Positions 21,266 through 33,700 of a stretch of DNA of 64,000 nucleotides are shown one piece after another. Within the stretch, counting starts at the first letter, position 1. Every line of letters begins with the position of its first letter. The notes under the pieces were generated by a model that saw only the letters and a program-made list of their open reading frames with translations, searched no databases and was not told the origin of the DNA. The position numbers and the translations under genes are program-made. This stretch comes from Gonioctena quinquepunctata (lineage: Eukaryota > Arthropoda > Insecta > Coleoptera > Chrysomelidae). The stretch lies in NCBI GenBank assembly GCA_018342105.1, contig JAFIRS010000242.1:885287-949286 (forward strand), written 5' to 3'.

Positions 21266-21548
21266 GCGGGCGTTTCAGCATGAGCGCAACACCGCTGGGG
21301 ACAGTGTATCACACAAAATAATTTTTTGATAGTATTAAATATTAATTTAAAAATTTGAAAAAATTATGGTGTCATCAGAACACTTGAAAGAATAAAGACC
21401 CGTTGGAAAAACATTTTTCATAAAGTTATACGATTGTTAATTAACTAATTTTTATCCAATCTCTGTTTTTACAAAAGTCTATCAAATATAAAAAATTAAT
21501 ATTGATTAACACTTAAAAATCACTATGAAAGTTTATTAAAATTTTATA

Positions 21549-21580
<32 letters not shown>

Positions 21581-23055
21581 CGTAGAAAAAATTTTGTTTA
21601 CGTTATTTGTTAAGAAATTGTTTATAAACAAATAGACAAGTAGCATATTTAAAAAAAAAATTTCTTACCATTTTATTGTCAAGACAAAATGATGATTTAA
21701 AAATAAAAACAAAACCATAAATACATTTTTAATTGTTTATAATATTTTTTTTTCGTTTGTTTGAAAAAAAACTAAAATTATTTTTTTAATTGTTTATAAT
21801 CGTTTGTTTGTTTCGTTTGTTTAAATGATTAAGAATTTTTTTCTTTAAAAATCATAATTGGCATTTTTTTATAGGTTAACAAAAAATATTTTTTTTATTA
21901 ATAATTTCATTGTTTATTAATTAACAATTTGTTAAAAAAATTTGTGACCCTTTTTTTTTTTCCTAAAAAAAAAAACAAAAACCAAATAAAAAAATTTTTT
22001 TTTTTTTATTAGAAAAAAAAGGGCAAATTGTTTATAACAAATTGTTAACTTAATAAACATGAAATTATTGATAAAAAAAATTGTTAGGCTATAGAAAAAT
22101 GGTTTTTAAAGGGAAAAAAATTTCTTAATTAATCTTTTAAACAAACGAAATTTTTAAAAAAACGATTATAAGCAATTAAAAAATGTATTCAAGGTTTTTT
22201 TTATTATTATTTTGCCTTTACAATAAAATGGTAAAAAATATTTTTTTTAAAATATTATACTTGTCTATTCGTTTATTAACAATTTGTTAACAAATTACGT
22301 GAAAAAATGGTTTCCTTCCTTAATTAATGCCATTGTTAGATGCAAAAAAGCTGTAAAATAACATTTGTCAACAGATATTTTTTTAACATTTTTTTAATAT
22401 TTCATTTTTTGTTTATTTAAAAAAATTATAACAAACAAAATATAAAACTTTAATAAACTTTTATCACGTTATCTTGTTAATTATGTATATAAGAAGGGCT
22501 CCAAAAAGCAAAAAATTTATAGGTCAATTATTTAAACTTTGATGTTGACTTTTGTAAAAACAGAGATTGGATAAAAATTAGTTAATTAACAATTGTATAA
22601 CTTTTTGAAAAATCGCCTAGTTTTTTTCCAACGGGGCTTTATACTTTCTAGTGTTCTGATGAGACCATAATTTTTTCTAATTTTTAAATTAATATTTAAT
22701 ACTATAAAAAAAATATTTTGTGTGATATACTGTCACGCGGAGACCTATTTTCAGCGTTGAATAAAAATTATAAATAATGGAGATAGGATTCCGGGAGACT
22801 TTTTCATTGGAAATTCCCTCTTTTTTAAGGATCTTTATTCAAAAGTTCTTAAATATTAATAGTTTTTGAGTTATTGACGAAAAACTGAATATATTTTTTT
22901 TTCATCTTATTTTGTTAATAACAGTTGCAATTTTTTATGTGCTAATAAATGCTCGAGATACATTTTTCTAGACGTCATTCCAAATCGAATGAGCTATCAC
23001 ACATATTTTTAGGACAGGGTACAAGAATTAACCCGTTTTGTAACTTGTTAATCAG
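21266..23055 (-). mobile_element. AT-rich foldback element, copy 1
   Basis: Sequence near 21290-21500 (GGTGTCATCAGAACACTTGAA, ATACGATTGTTAATTAACTA) returns in reverse complement at 22560-22740, enclosing more than 1 kb of extremely AT-rich sequence with long A and T runs and further inverted repeats. An outer block (22740-23055: GAGACCTATTTTCAGCG, GAGTTATTGACGAAAAACTGA, ATGAGCTATCACACATAT) matches 62335-62680 in reverse. No coding capacity. Confidence 0.75.
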
Positions 23056-23838
23056 ACTGAGAAGGGAAACATTCTCAATTGAATATTGAATAGAAAGATT
23101 TTTCTGTGAATTGAAAAATCCACGATAAAAATGAAGTTATTTTTTGTGAATGTCTAACAGAAAACAACTACTTCCCTGGCTAAAGCCACGCTGGACATTG
23201 AACTACATCTGATAGATATTCTGAAAGGACCCTAACTCAAAAGAAAAAATCTGAAATTGAAAATTTGCATTTTCATTCAGATAGTTATTTGATTTTCTAT
23301 TCCAGTCTTAATTAAGAACTCATATAGATGAATGAGGCAAAGAAGAATGTTTTCCAAAAAAGAGTACTCACCAGAAATCATTTGTAACATTGACGCAAGA
23401 GAGGCATCGCATTCACTAGGTCTTCAATACATTTTTGTCGTCGAAAATCTATTTCCACATCTGATTTTATGAACATACTATTCATATTTTCAAACAAATC
23501 AATTAATCAGACTATTACAGGTCCTATCTTTCAACATCCTGTGTTTCCTTTTTCCGAGGCAACATTTCGGTTGTGTAATGCTCATCCGTTGCACGGGAGC
23601 GAGAAGAGTCTAAATGTATCCTGTGTTGTGATCTTTGTTTATTAGTACCTAACCCTCACAGCAAACACAATATTATAATAGAGGGTATGAGTTTATGTCG
23701 GATACACTTCACGGTGGCCCTCAAAAAATATAATCAGGAGAAGAACTGGTCAATTTCTCAAAGAGAACAGGCCATAATTATTTTTCTTTTTTTTTAAACC
23801 TAAGTTTTCAAGTAAAAAAAGGGCATTAGTTTAATCAG
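23056..23838. other. Non-coding stretch downstream of the zinc-finger gene
   Basis: It contains a fragment at 23158-23230 (CAACTACTTCCCTGGCTAAA) similar to 30138-30200 and 52789-52850, so an interspersed repeat. Otherwise nothing is recognised. Confidence 0.4.
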
Positions 23839-23844
23839 TTTATT
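23839..23844 (-). terminator. Candidate poly(A) signal of the zinc-finger gene
   Basis: TTTATT on the plus strand reads AATAAA on the minus strand, about 485 bases after the stop codon at 24329. A second candidate is at 23940-23945. Either would give a plausible 3' UTR of 0.4-0.5 kb. Confidence 0.4.
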
Positions 23845-24328
23845 TACAAAAAAATTTATGAAAATAACATAATTTTCTTTGAACCTAATCTATAAGTCTT
23901 ATCAACATTCATATCTGAAACAAATTATGATCCTAACATTTTATTTACTCTACAATACTTATCATATCATCACAGTCGAATTTTCATTCAATAAAAAATG
24001 AACAAAAGCCATTTTTTCACTCTCCTTCCAACATTCAAACATTATTTACACATAAATGAGTTATAGATGCATTGCGAAATGTTTAGTGAACTTAAGAAAA
24101 AGAAATCAGTCCTTTAATAATGCCGGAGTCGGTACCTCTCACCGATCAAAACTCGACAAAAAGTCAATGTGACTAAAACAAGGCCTTCCAGAGGCCCCAT
24201 ATTTACAAATATTCGTGATCAGGAAAGGTCTCGTTCAGCAAAGTGTCCACGGAGGGAATGATGCTGTCCAGCTCAAAACTGTCCCCACTGAAATCGTCCA
24301 ATATAAAATCAATAGGATTCAAATCTGG

Positions 24329-24767
24329 TCAAGAGTCAAACAATCCCGTCAGATCCACAGTATCGTTACAGTCTTTCACTTGCACTTGGGGATCGAGATC
24401 GAATATCTTCCCTAGCTTATCAGCTGACATATTGAGACGCATCCCGTTTATCTCCACCGAAGTGGAGATTTTTGTGAGATCGACCTCTTCCACGGGTAAA
24501 CCATAGAAACTATATTCTTCTTGTGGAGTTTTCTGCGGAGCGGAGGTGGATTTTCGGGCGGTGCTTTTGAGAGTTTTGGGCGGCTGGACCGGGCTAGGAG
24601 GAGGGGATGTAGAGTCTTTAACAATGACGAAGGCATCACGGAAAACTGCAGCTATGGTGACTTGATATTCGTCTTCAATTATTTCATCGAAGTTGATGCT
24701 CATGTCTTCTGTTTGTTCGGGATGGTCTTTGTTATAGTGGTGGGTGGCTTCAGTATTGGATTTGAAT
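24329..24767 (-). CDS. Zinc-finger gene, last coding exon
   Basis: TTACAG|A completes Lys and then FKSNTEATHHYNKDH, finishing the final finger (Cys-x2-Cys-x12-His-x4-His). A tail follows with acidic and Pro-rich parts (SPPPSPVQPPK, VEEVDLTKISTS) ending LTGLFDS and a stop codon at 24329-24331. Antisense open frames here on the plus strand are shadows. Confidence 0.88.
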
Positions 24768-27700
24768 CTGTAATTAATTATATGGGATACATTAGGAACA
24801 ATTTTGTATATTTACAAAGCATTTTTGATTAATGAAACCAACAAGGAATTCAACCCTGCAAAAGAAAATTTGACCAGCTGTGATTTCCAAAGACAAGGAA
24901 GTTATCTACAGACAATACCATAAACCTTCTGTTGCATCATGTCTGTAGAATATGAAGCATAAGTAGTTGTTATGTATGAATGATAATATTTTTATTTATT
25001 TATTTATTTATTGAACCCATTGCATAGATTCAATACAATTTACAATTTATAATTACAATTAACAATTTCAGTTAACAATTTACAATAACTACATGATTAC
25101 CATGTTTACAATGTTCGGTCCATTAGTATTGTTTCTAGGATAATCTAATAATTTTCTGACATATACATTTATACAATCTATTGTATGCACCTAGGTGTTA
25201 CAACACCTGTATGTGCCTTAAGATTGCATACGAAGCATATTGTTAGTTAATTGAATTGCAATCATAAACTTAATTTACCATAACATAAATATGTGATTAA
25301 AATATAAAATTTATAGCCAATATAAATTAAAATTTGAAATATTTTATTACTGCTTGTTGAGAAGTATTAGAGGATGTTTCTGAATGTTTTGAGGTTGGTG
25401 ACAATGTATGTTTTACATTGTTTCTTAAAAATGTTCAATTTGTTTACATTTCTAATATTTATGGGCAACATATAAAATTTAAGAGCTAAGTAGTCAATGA
25501 ATTTCAGGTTGAGGGTTGTATTGCATTGTGGAATTTTCAATAGTTTTTTGGTGTTCGATCTGGTAGGATACTGATGATCAATGAATTTTTTTAAATTCTG
25601 TGATTTATAAAAATAAGAACATGATAAATGGATATATAGGCAACTCATATCACAGATACTCTCGTTGTATAATAGACTGGTAGCATATAATCTGTTTTTG
25701 TTGAAAATTATTTTCAAGATGTAATTTTGTATTACCTGTAATGGTTTTGTGTTGTTTTTGTATGTTCCACCCCACACTATTATACCATACATAATAAGTG
25801 ACTCTATCAATGTTTTATAGACAGTTATTAACAATTTAGTGCTCAAAAACTCTCGTAAAATGTAGAACTTTCTAATCAATTTCCGAATTTTATTAGTTAG
25901 ATAGTTTATGTGGTCTGTCCATTTAAGATTTTGTATCATCTGCGTAAGATAGTATTTTACCTTCACTATTTGTGTTAAGTAGGGAGTTTATATATGTTAT
26001 GAAAAGGATTGGTCCCAGGATTGTACCTTGTGGAACACCGATTTTAATTTTTTGAGGTGAACTGATGCTTTCATTGATTCTTACGTATTGATCTCTATTT
26101 GAAAGGTAATTTTTGAAAATTTCCAATACAGTACCCCTGACTCCAGAGTGGTTTAATACATCTGTAAGTTTTTCATGGGGTACTGTATCAATCCTCGCTC
26201 AGGTCTATAAAAACTACTATTGCTTTTTTGTTGTTGTTGAGATTATGTGTTATTTCTGATGTTAGACTGTATATTGCATCTGTAGTGCTTTTTCCTTGTG
26301 TGAAACCAAATTGATTTTCAGATAATAAGTTATTAGATTTCAAAAAGTTGGTTAATCTGGTTTTTAGACATTTTTCAAATATTTTGGCAAAGTTATTTAT
26401 TAGGCTTATTGGGCGATAATTTTCAATTTTGTTCTTTTGTCCGGACTTATGTATTGGTGTCACTATGGATGTTTTGAAGTAGGATGGGATTTGCCCAGAG
26501 GTGAACATAAGATTGATAATGTGAGTTAAAGGTTTTGCAATGTGAAGATGGGTGAACTTGATGATTTCACTTCTAATTCCGTCTTTGCCCGGGGCAGAGT
26601 TATTTTTTAAATTGTTGATTTGTTCAATCACTTCATTTTCATTCACTGGTTTTAAAAACATTGATGAATTTGAGTATGTATTTATGGGGTACGGGTTTTG
26701 TGCATAATCAATTTTTTCTCCATTTCAGTGCCTATATTATTGAAGTGATTATTACAGAAATTAGCTATTTCGATATTATTAATGAACTCATGACCATTTT
26801 CATCTGTTATATTGAGATTTTTTATTTTTTTTACTCTTTTCATTTGTAGCGTCTGCCATTATTTTATATTTTTTTTTTATATTTGTTTTGTTGCCATCTA
26901 TTTTCTGTTTATAATGTTTGAATTTTTGGGTTTTTATTAATTTATTGACATAGTTACGATAATGTTTATATTCTGCTTCTAATTCTGGACTATTATTTTT
27001 CATAAGTTGTCTCTTAAGTTTGTCTCTGTGCTTTATGGAAGTAATCAGACCATCTGAAATCCAATCTTTAATTTTCTTGTGTTTGCTATTTTTTATCGTG
27101 CGTTTTGTTGTACATGATTTTATGATTTCCTTGAAGCTTTTAATAAAGTTTTCTGTAGCTTAGTTTATGTATTCATATGAGTTTGGTCCGTTGTTTTGGT
27201 GACTTGGATTATTTCTGCTTATATTAATATAGTCCACACAAATGGAAAATAATTTGTCATTAGCTTGTGAGAGAACAAAATAGTATATCACTGCTGATAT
27301 GACCGCTGGGACGTTGGGGATCAGTAATTACTCCACATCTGACCACCATTGATATGACTGGCCATATACAGGGGTTTATCAATTAACACACCACACCTGC
27401 AACACCATTGATATGACTGCTGACCTTTGGAGAAGTAAATACCCCTCGTCTGACCAACCGATCTTACGATTGCTCGTATTTTTGTTAAAGCTAAGCCTTA
27501 ACCATACTGAGCGTTATTAGTCTATTGACCAATAACTGGGCAATCTCCCAGAGCGGCTTGAGACATTGTCTCACTCAGTATGTAATGGAGCGTGGGACTT
27601 GATTTGACAGTACAGTTACCAATCTCAGATAGTTCAGAAACAATAATACACTTAGGACTTATAATAATATATGTATTTCCAAAAATATAAAAACAATTGA

Positions 27701-30700
27701 TACACCTGGTATAATTTACGGAGAAAATGTATAGAAAGTCAAAATGAAGTTGAATATAAAATAAACTTGAATGGGAAACAACTATGGGATTCCAATTAAA
27801 TTAACTGTTCTTCAGTTATTTTGACGATTGATAATAATTTTACTTTTGTCAAATCAATAGTTGATTCTATTATGAAATCAATAATATTTCCTTATTACAC
27901 TATACATATATACCTTGCCAAATAAACTTTATTTTTTCAAATAGAACACCCTGTATATTTTTACATATTCAAGTTTCAACAGGTCAAAACAAGTCCAAAC
28001 CTATGTCAAATGAAATGTTTTGAAACAATTGAAATTAAAATTGTTTTTTTATTTTACCTCGTGGATAAATGAGATTTGGTCGAGGCTATTCACAATGAGT
28101 CGCACCTAACAGAGAAACATAATTTTTTCTGAAAAAAAATTTTTTGTGTCATTTATTGATGAATTAATTCAGTCACATCACATTTTGATCAAAAAATTTT
28201 TTTTGTTTCAAATGAAACCCTTATGGGTCACCTATCTGTCTCTCTAGAACATTCATTAAGGAAAAAAAAGGACATATCATTTTTGTATTTCGGTGCAGTA
28301 ACAAATTGTATACATTGAAAAATCCACAACTAGTTCATCATCAGAATAATTTTTCAACTTAGTAAGCTGTGGAAAACAACATTTCTGAATCTTGTCAACT
28401 AATTGTGTTTCGCTGTCATCTTTCATCTCAACTCTCGAAAATTAGTTAACTTCCGGGAATTAGTTTAGTAGAAATGTAAAATCAAAATTATAGGTTCACA
28501 AGAAGTGAACAGGTTGATATGTTATTAATTTACGGAGGATGTCTTGAAAACATTGTCGCCGCTTGTCAGTTATACGCTGAAAGATACCCACACAGAAGAC
28601 ACCCACAAAGAACCTTTTTCAAAAATGTGGAGAGAAGATTCCGAAAAGAACCCAACAATGGAGAAGATGATCGTAAGTGAGGAGGCAGAAATGAACGTTT
28701 TGCTTATGTTGATTTTGATTCAACCACTTCGACGCGGGAATTGGAATACCAATGCAATGTAAATCGAGAAAACGCTAGAAAAATTTAAAAAAAATACCAT
28801 TATTGTGCTTATAAGTATAACTTACACAATTGGTTAACAAGATTCAGAAATGTTGTTTTCCACAGCTTACTAAGTTGAAAAATTATTCGAACTGCAAGGA
28901 AACTTATGAACTAGTTGTAGATTTTCAAATTCATACAATTTGTTACTGCACCGAAATACAAAAATGACATGTATTTTTTTTCCTTAATGAATGTTCTAGA
29001 GAGACAGGGGGTTTCATTTGAAAAAAATGAATTTTTGATCAAAATGTTATGTGACTGAATTGATTAACCAGTGACACAAAAAATAATTTTTCAGAAAAAA
29101 TTAAGTTTTTCTGTTATTTGCGACTCATTGTGAATAGCTTCGACCAAATCTCATTTATCCTTGAGGTAAAACAAAAAAAACAATTTTAATTTCAATTGTT
29201 TAAAAAAAATGACATTTGAAATAAGGTTTGGACTTGTTTTAACGTGTTGAACTTGAATATGTAAACATATACAGGGTGTTCCATTTAAAAGAACAAAGTT
29301 ACTGGCTTTTTCAGAAAAACCGGAAGTCCGCCATATTGGATTAAAATGTGATCAAATCCGAAATGGTTGCTTATATAACTGTACCAAATTACAGAAAAAT
29401 CCGTTTGCGAATGCAGAAGTTACAGGGATGGCCTGATATCCTGTGTCACCCGGTATAGAATCTCCAGGTATTTTTAATATGCGGCTAAGGTCATAAATTC
29501 AATGTTATGTGTCTGAGAACACCCAGACTCGCCTTTGATTTGAAAAGCCGCCATGATATGTTACAGTAATAGGTCATTACTTTTTATAGTTTATGTAACC
29601 CCCTAAATTCCTTCTTGCTATCGCCGCACCTTTCTTTTTAGAAAGACCTCCAGTAACATATGAGCCATGTGTCAATAGCTGCCCATGAATTATTTATTCT
29701 TCACTTTGAGATAGTCGGCACGCAGTTACCATCTAATTTAATGTGAAGGGAGGAATTTCTTAAGGTGATTCATCTGTCCAGACGAACTGTAAGCTTAGTT
29801 ATGAATGTCTGAAAATATAAGTGTTGATTCGTTTGCCGATAAAAATAAAACATATACTTGATATATAGTGATCATCACACTGCAATGTCATTGTAAATAT
29901 AACTATAGAAAAAAATATTTTCCAGAGTACTATCTTTCTTAAGTAGAGTGAAGTGTAACAAAAGTACCCATTGAACTCAAAAGCATTGTCACTAAATATT
30001 TTCTAAAACCAACTGAAAACCTGATTCATCCATCGAATCTATAAATAATGTTTGTAAATTGCAGTCTAAGCAATATACACAATTTTTATTGTGTGTAGAG
30101 TGAGATAATTTGAGTGAATGTTGGGTTGAATATTCATCAGTTAACAACTACTTTCCTGGCTAATGCCTTAATGAATATTGGATTACTACTGATGGCTATC
30201 GTGCGAATTTATATATGGTTAATTTACAAGTGTTTGTTGCGAAATGGATAAATATTGTAGTCAATTCAATTTAAAGACAAGTAGCATCAGAACAAATGCA
30301 CGCCGTTAGTGCGTGATCGAAATAGAAAAACTGAAATAGCAGGGCCGCATTCAGGGCCGTACAGGTATAATTCGGAAAAGTAGTATCTGCAATAGTTGTT
30401 GACTTATGTCAATTTATCTGTCAAAATAGCGTCGTGCATAGGACCCACAGAAAAATTCATAACTTCAGAACCATATAAGATAACTTAACCAACTTTTTTT
30501 CAGTCGATTCCTTAGGTTTTAGCGCATTTTTTGAGATGCAGGCGAACTAGGAGTCAATGTTCCATCGCCTACTACGATATTTTGGAAATTACAAATGGCA
30601 ATAACTCGACTTTTTCGAATGCAACACCCTATATTTTATTGCATCATTACATGGTATTTCTAAGAGCTTTTTGCCGAAACTGGGTTTGTGGGATGTACTT

Positions 30701-33700
30701 TGTAAAATTTGCGAAATTTGTTGCTAAATAAGAAACGTTGATGATTAAAAAAAAAAAGCAATCGAGTAGGTTGGTTTCGTAAAATTTGACACATCCATAC
30801 AATTCCGAAAAGAATGTTTCAAGAAAATGAAATTTTAATAGAAACAGGAGTACATTACAAAGGAAATAATTCTAGTAATCTTTACAAGAACAGGAAAGGA
30901 TGATTAACAGGAAATGTCACAAAGAGCGCCAAAAGAGCCAAAGAGCCAAAAGAGCCAAAGAGCCAAAAGAGCTTCAAAAGAGCCAAAGAGCTTCAAAATT
31001 TGCTGATTTTCAAAATGTGCTGACTTTCAAGAACGAATGAAAACTGCTGTAATTGAAATTTAACTGAATTTTTTTTTTCTTGGTACATTTATATATGGGT
31101 TATGTATTTTAAAGCATATTTAAAGCAATAATAATTTCTCGTGTCCTCGCCTATTGTAAAGTGTAATAAATGGACAATTATCAGTCGAGTATTTCAATAG
31201 ACGAACCCCAGTTTCATAAGAATATTATCATTACAAAGAGTTTGGGGACGGAATGAATTTTCACACTGATTGGAACATTAATGTCTATGAAAAAAGGTCT
31301 AAAATTTCTTGAAAAACAGTAAAACATTTTTCAAGTCAACAGACCTCATTGATACATTATGACATGCATTCGAAGGCATTATGAGGAATACAAATAATGA
31401 AACAAACGGAAAATGACAGTTACTCACTTCATACGACATTCCCCGCAGGAATACGCCTTGAAATGACTCCTAACGTGCACCCTCACGTTATTCACATTGT
31501 TAGATGCAAAGTCCCTGCGATAGGGACATTTCGAACACTGGTATGTCTTCCAAGTTCTCTTGTAGAGTGGCTTTGGCTTGTTCGGCTTCAATCCTGTCGG
31601 ATCGGTTTCATCAGGGGCCGCTTTTTTCTTCTGCGGTTTTCCCGCGTCTTGAACTGTGTTATCAAATATACCCGTATAACGAACGGGTACCCCGGGGTGA
31701 GTACGGATCGAGTGAGTTTTTAAGCCGGGAAGTTTCATGAATCTCTTTTGGCAGGTGGTGCAGGTATATCTGAAATAAAGGCAAAAGTTTCAGTTCAACT
31801 TTCGCTTTCTATAATTGATCTCATAATCATCTTGTAACTGAAATAAATAAAATTGAAGGATTGGGAGCGAGGCACAATGAATGTCAGATTTAGAGTGCAA
31901 AGAAGGAAGTGTAGAAAGAAAAAAGTATGAGAGGAAAAACACACCTGAACATCATAAATGTCTGACCATCGTGCTTGTCCAAATGATGCTTCCTGATCCT
32001 GATTTCGGATCCAGTCTCCGTGCACAAAGCGCATCCCACGTAATCGCTCTTCTTGGACTCGCACATCCCGTTATTAAGCACCTTGAACTTGATGTGCATG
32101 TGCTCATGCTGACCCGATATGTGGCTCATGATCAGCATTTCCGAGCTGGACATGTAGGGGCAGTACTCGCAGCAATAAACGTCACCGTCCACTGGGACAT
32201 TGGTATCCGTTTTGGTGATAATAAACAAATCGTCAGGTGACTGAAAAGAAATAAACATTTCAACATAAAAAAAAATACGTTTATTGTCTTAACAGGATAA
32301 ATCCCAATCACAAGACAGTAAAGAAGTTTCAGTTGAGAGATACAAGTACAAATAAGTTATATGTTTTAGGTACAAAAACGAATTGGTACAGATTATACAT
32401 TGGTATGATGCAGGTGGATACAAATGCATGTATAGATCGATGGTTTTGGTGTACTTATGCCGTTAGGATTGTGAACATGGAGTTGATTGTTTACTTTACA
32501 GTATTTGTTTGACTTTGAGAGAACCAATCGGTTCATTGTGAATATTTGGGAAGTGTGGACGGGCCATAACTATTTTGATTTTGAAGCAGATCCCGATTTA
32601 GATTTCGGAATTACGACTTAGATGTTGAAATTCTCATGACTAGAAAAAAAATAATGAAACAAAATTACTTATAAATAACCTGAAACCGGAAGAATACCTA
32701 TTTTTTTATTTTACTTTTTCAAGTAGTATAGTATCAGTATATTTATACTCACACCATTTCATTTATTCATGCAAAAAAAAATTAGTTATTCATGTCATTA
32801 CCAATTTTATTGTACATTCTTGCTTAAATATTTAGTTGCAATGTTATTATCATTATGATGTAACATTTATATTATTTGTATATTATGAATCCTGTATATT
32901 AATAAATATGTCTTTCTTTAGATCTCATAGTTCCGACTAATATGTCGGTATTCCGAGTTATAAGTCGGAATTCCAATTTAATTCTTGTTTCAGTCAACCA
33001 TCTTGAATTGTTCAATTTTAACAAATTTAATTTTCAAAGAACCCCTAGATGCTAATTTTAAGTCGATTCTTATCATAAATTCAATACTTCGTTGCAAGCA
33101 TCTCTTTGATCGTAAGAAGTGACAATTCAGAATAGGAGGTGCAAAAAGCTATGAGAAACCATCAATCCACGGTCTTGAATTCATCAACCTATAAGAGAGC
33201 GAAGATGATTTTGCTGAAAATATGAAACAAGTTCCATTTGTTGAGTAGTCAAGAGATACTACTTTCATGAAATTTGTAGACAATATATCAAAATACTCTC
33301 GAATAATAATTAAAGTTTTTTCATTCTCACTGAATCAATGTTCGAAATAACAAAAATAACAAATTTATATTGAATATAGGAATTTTTTTCTAAACAAATA
33401 TCAATTTGGCAAATCATTTGGTTAATAATTCAAAATGTGTGCTGTAAGGACTATGACGTTCATCGACTCCACAACTACGTATGGAGTTCAATATATCTAA
33501 GTCGGAATCTTGACATCTAAGTCAGAATTCTGATATACACTATAGCCTCTTCCACACCCGTAAATGACGAGTGTATGATGCCATTTAATAACGAATTACA
33601 GTGGTTAAAAATCCGAAAAAAAATTATTGAATGTTGAAATTATTTGTGTGGTAAATGTACAAAAAGAGTACATTGCTTACGACAGATATTCAATGAATAG

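Noticed and set aside
24521..24832. Plus-strand ORF of 103 codons
   Set aside because: It is antisense to the last coding exon of the zinc-finger gene and has no motif.
28544..28762. 72-codon ORF starting MKTLSPLVSYTLK
   Set aside because: It is in the wrong frame; the neighbouring frame gives the recognisable HTH module.
31881..32240. Plus-strand ORF of 119 codons
   Set aside because: Antisense to the two-finger exon 31945-32240.
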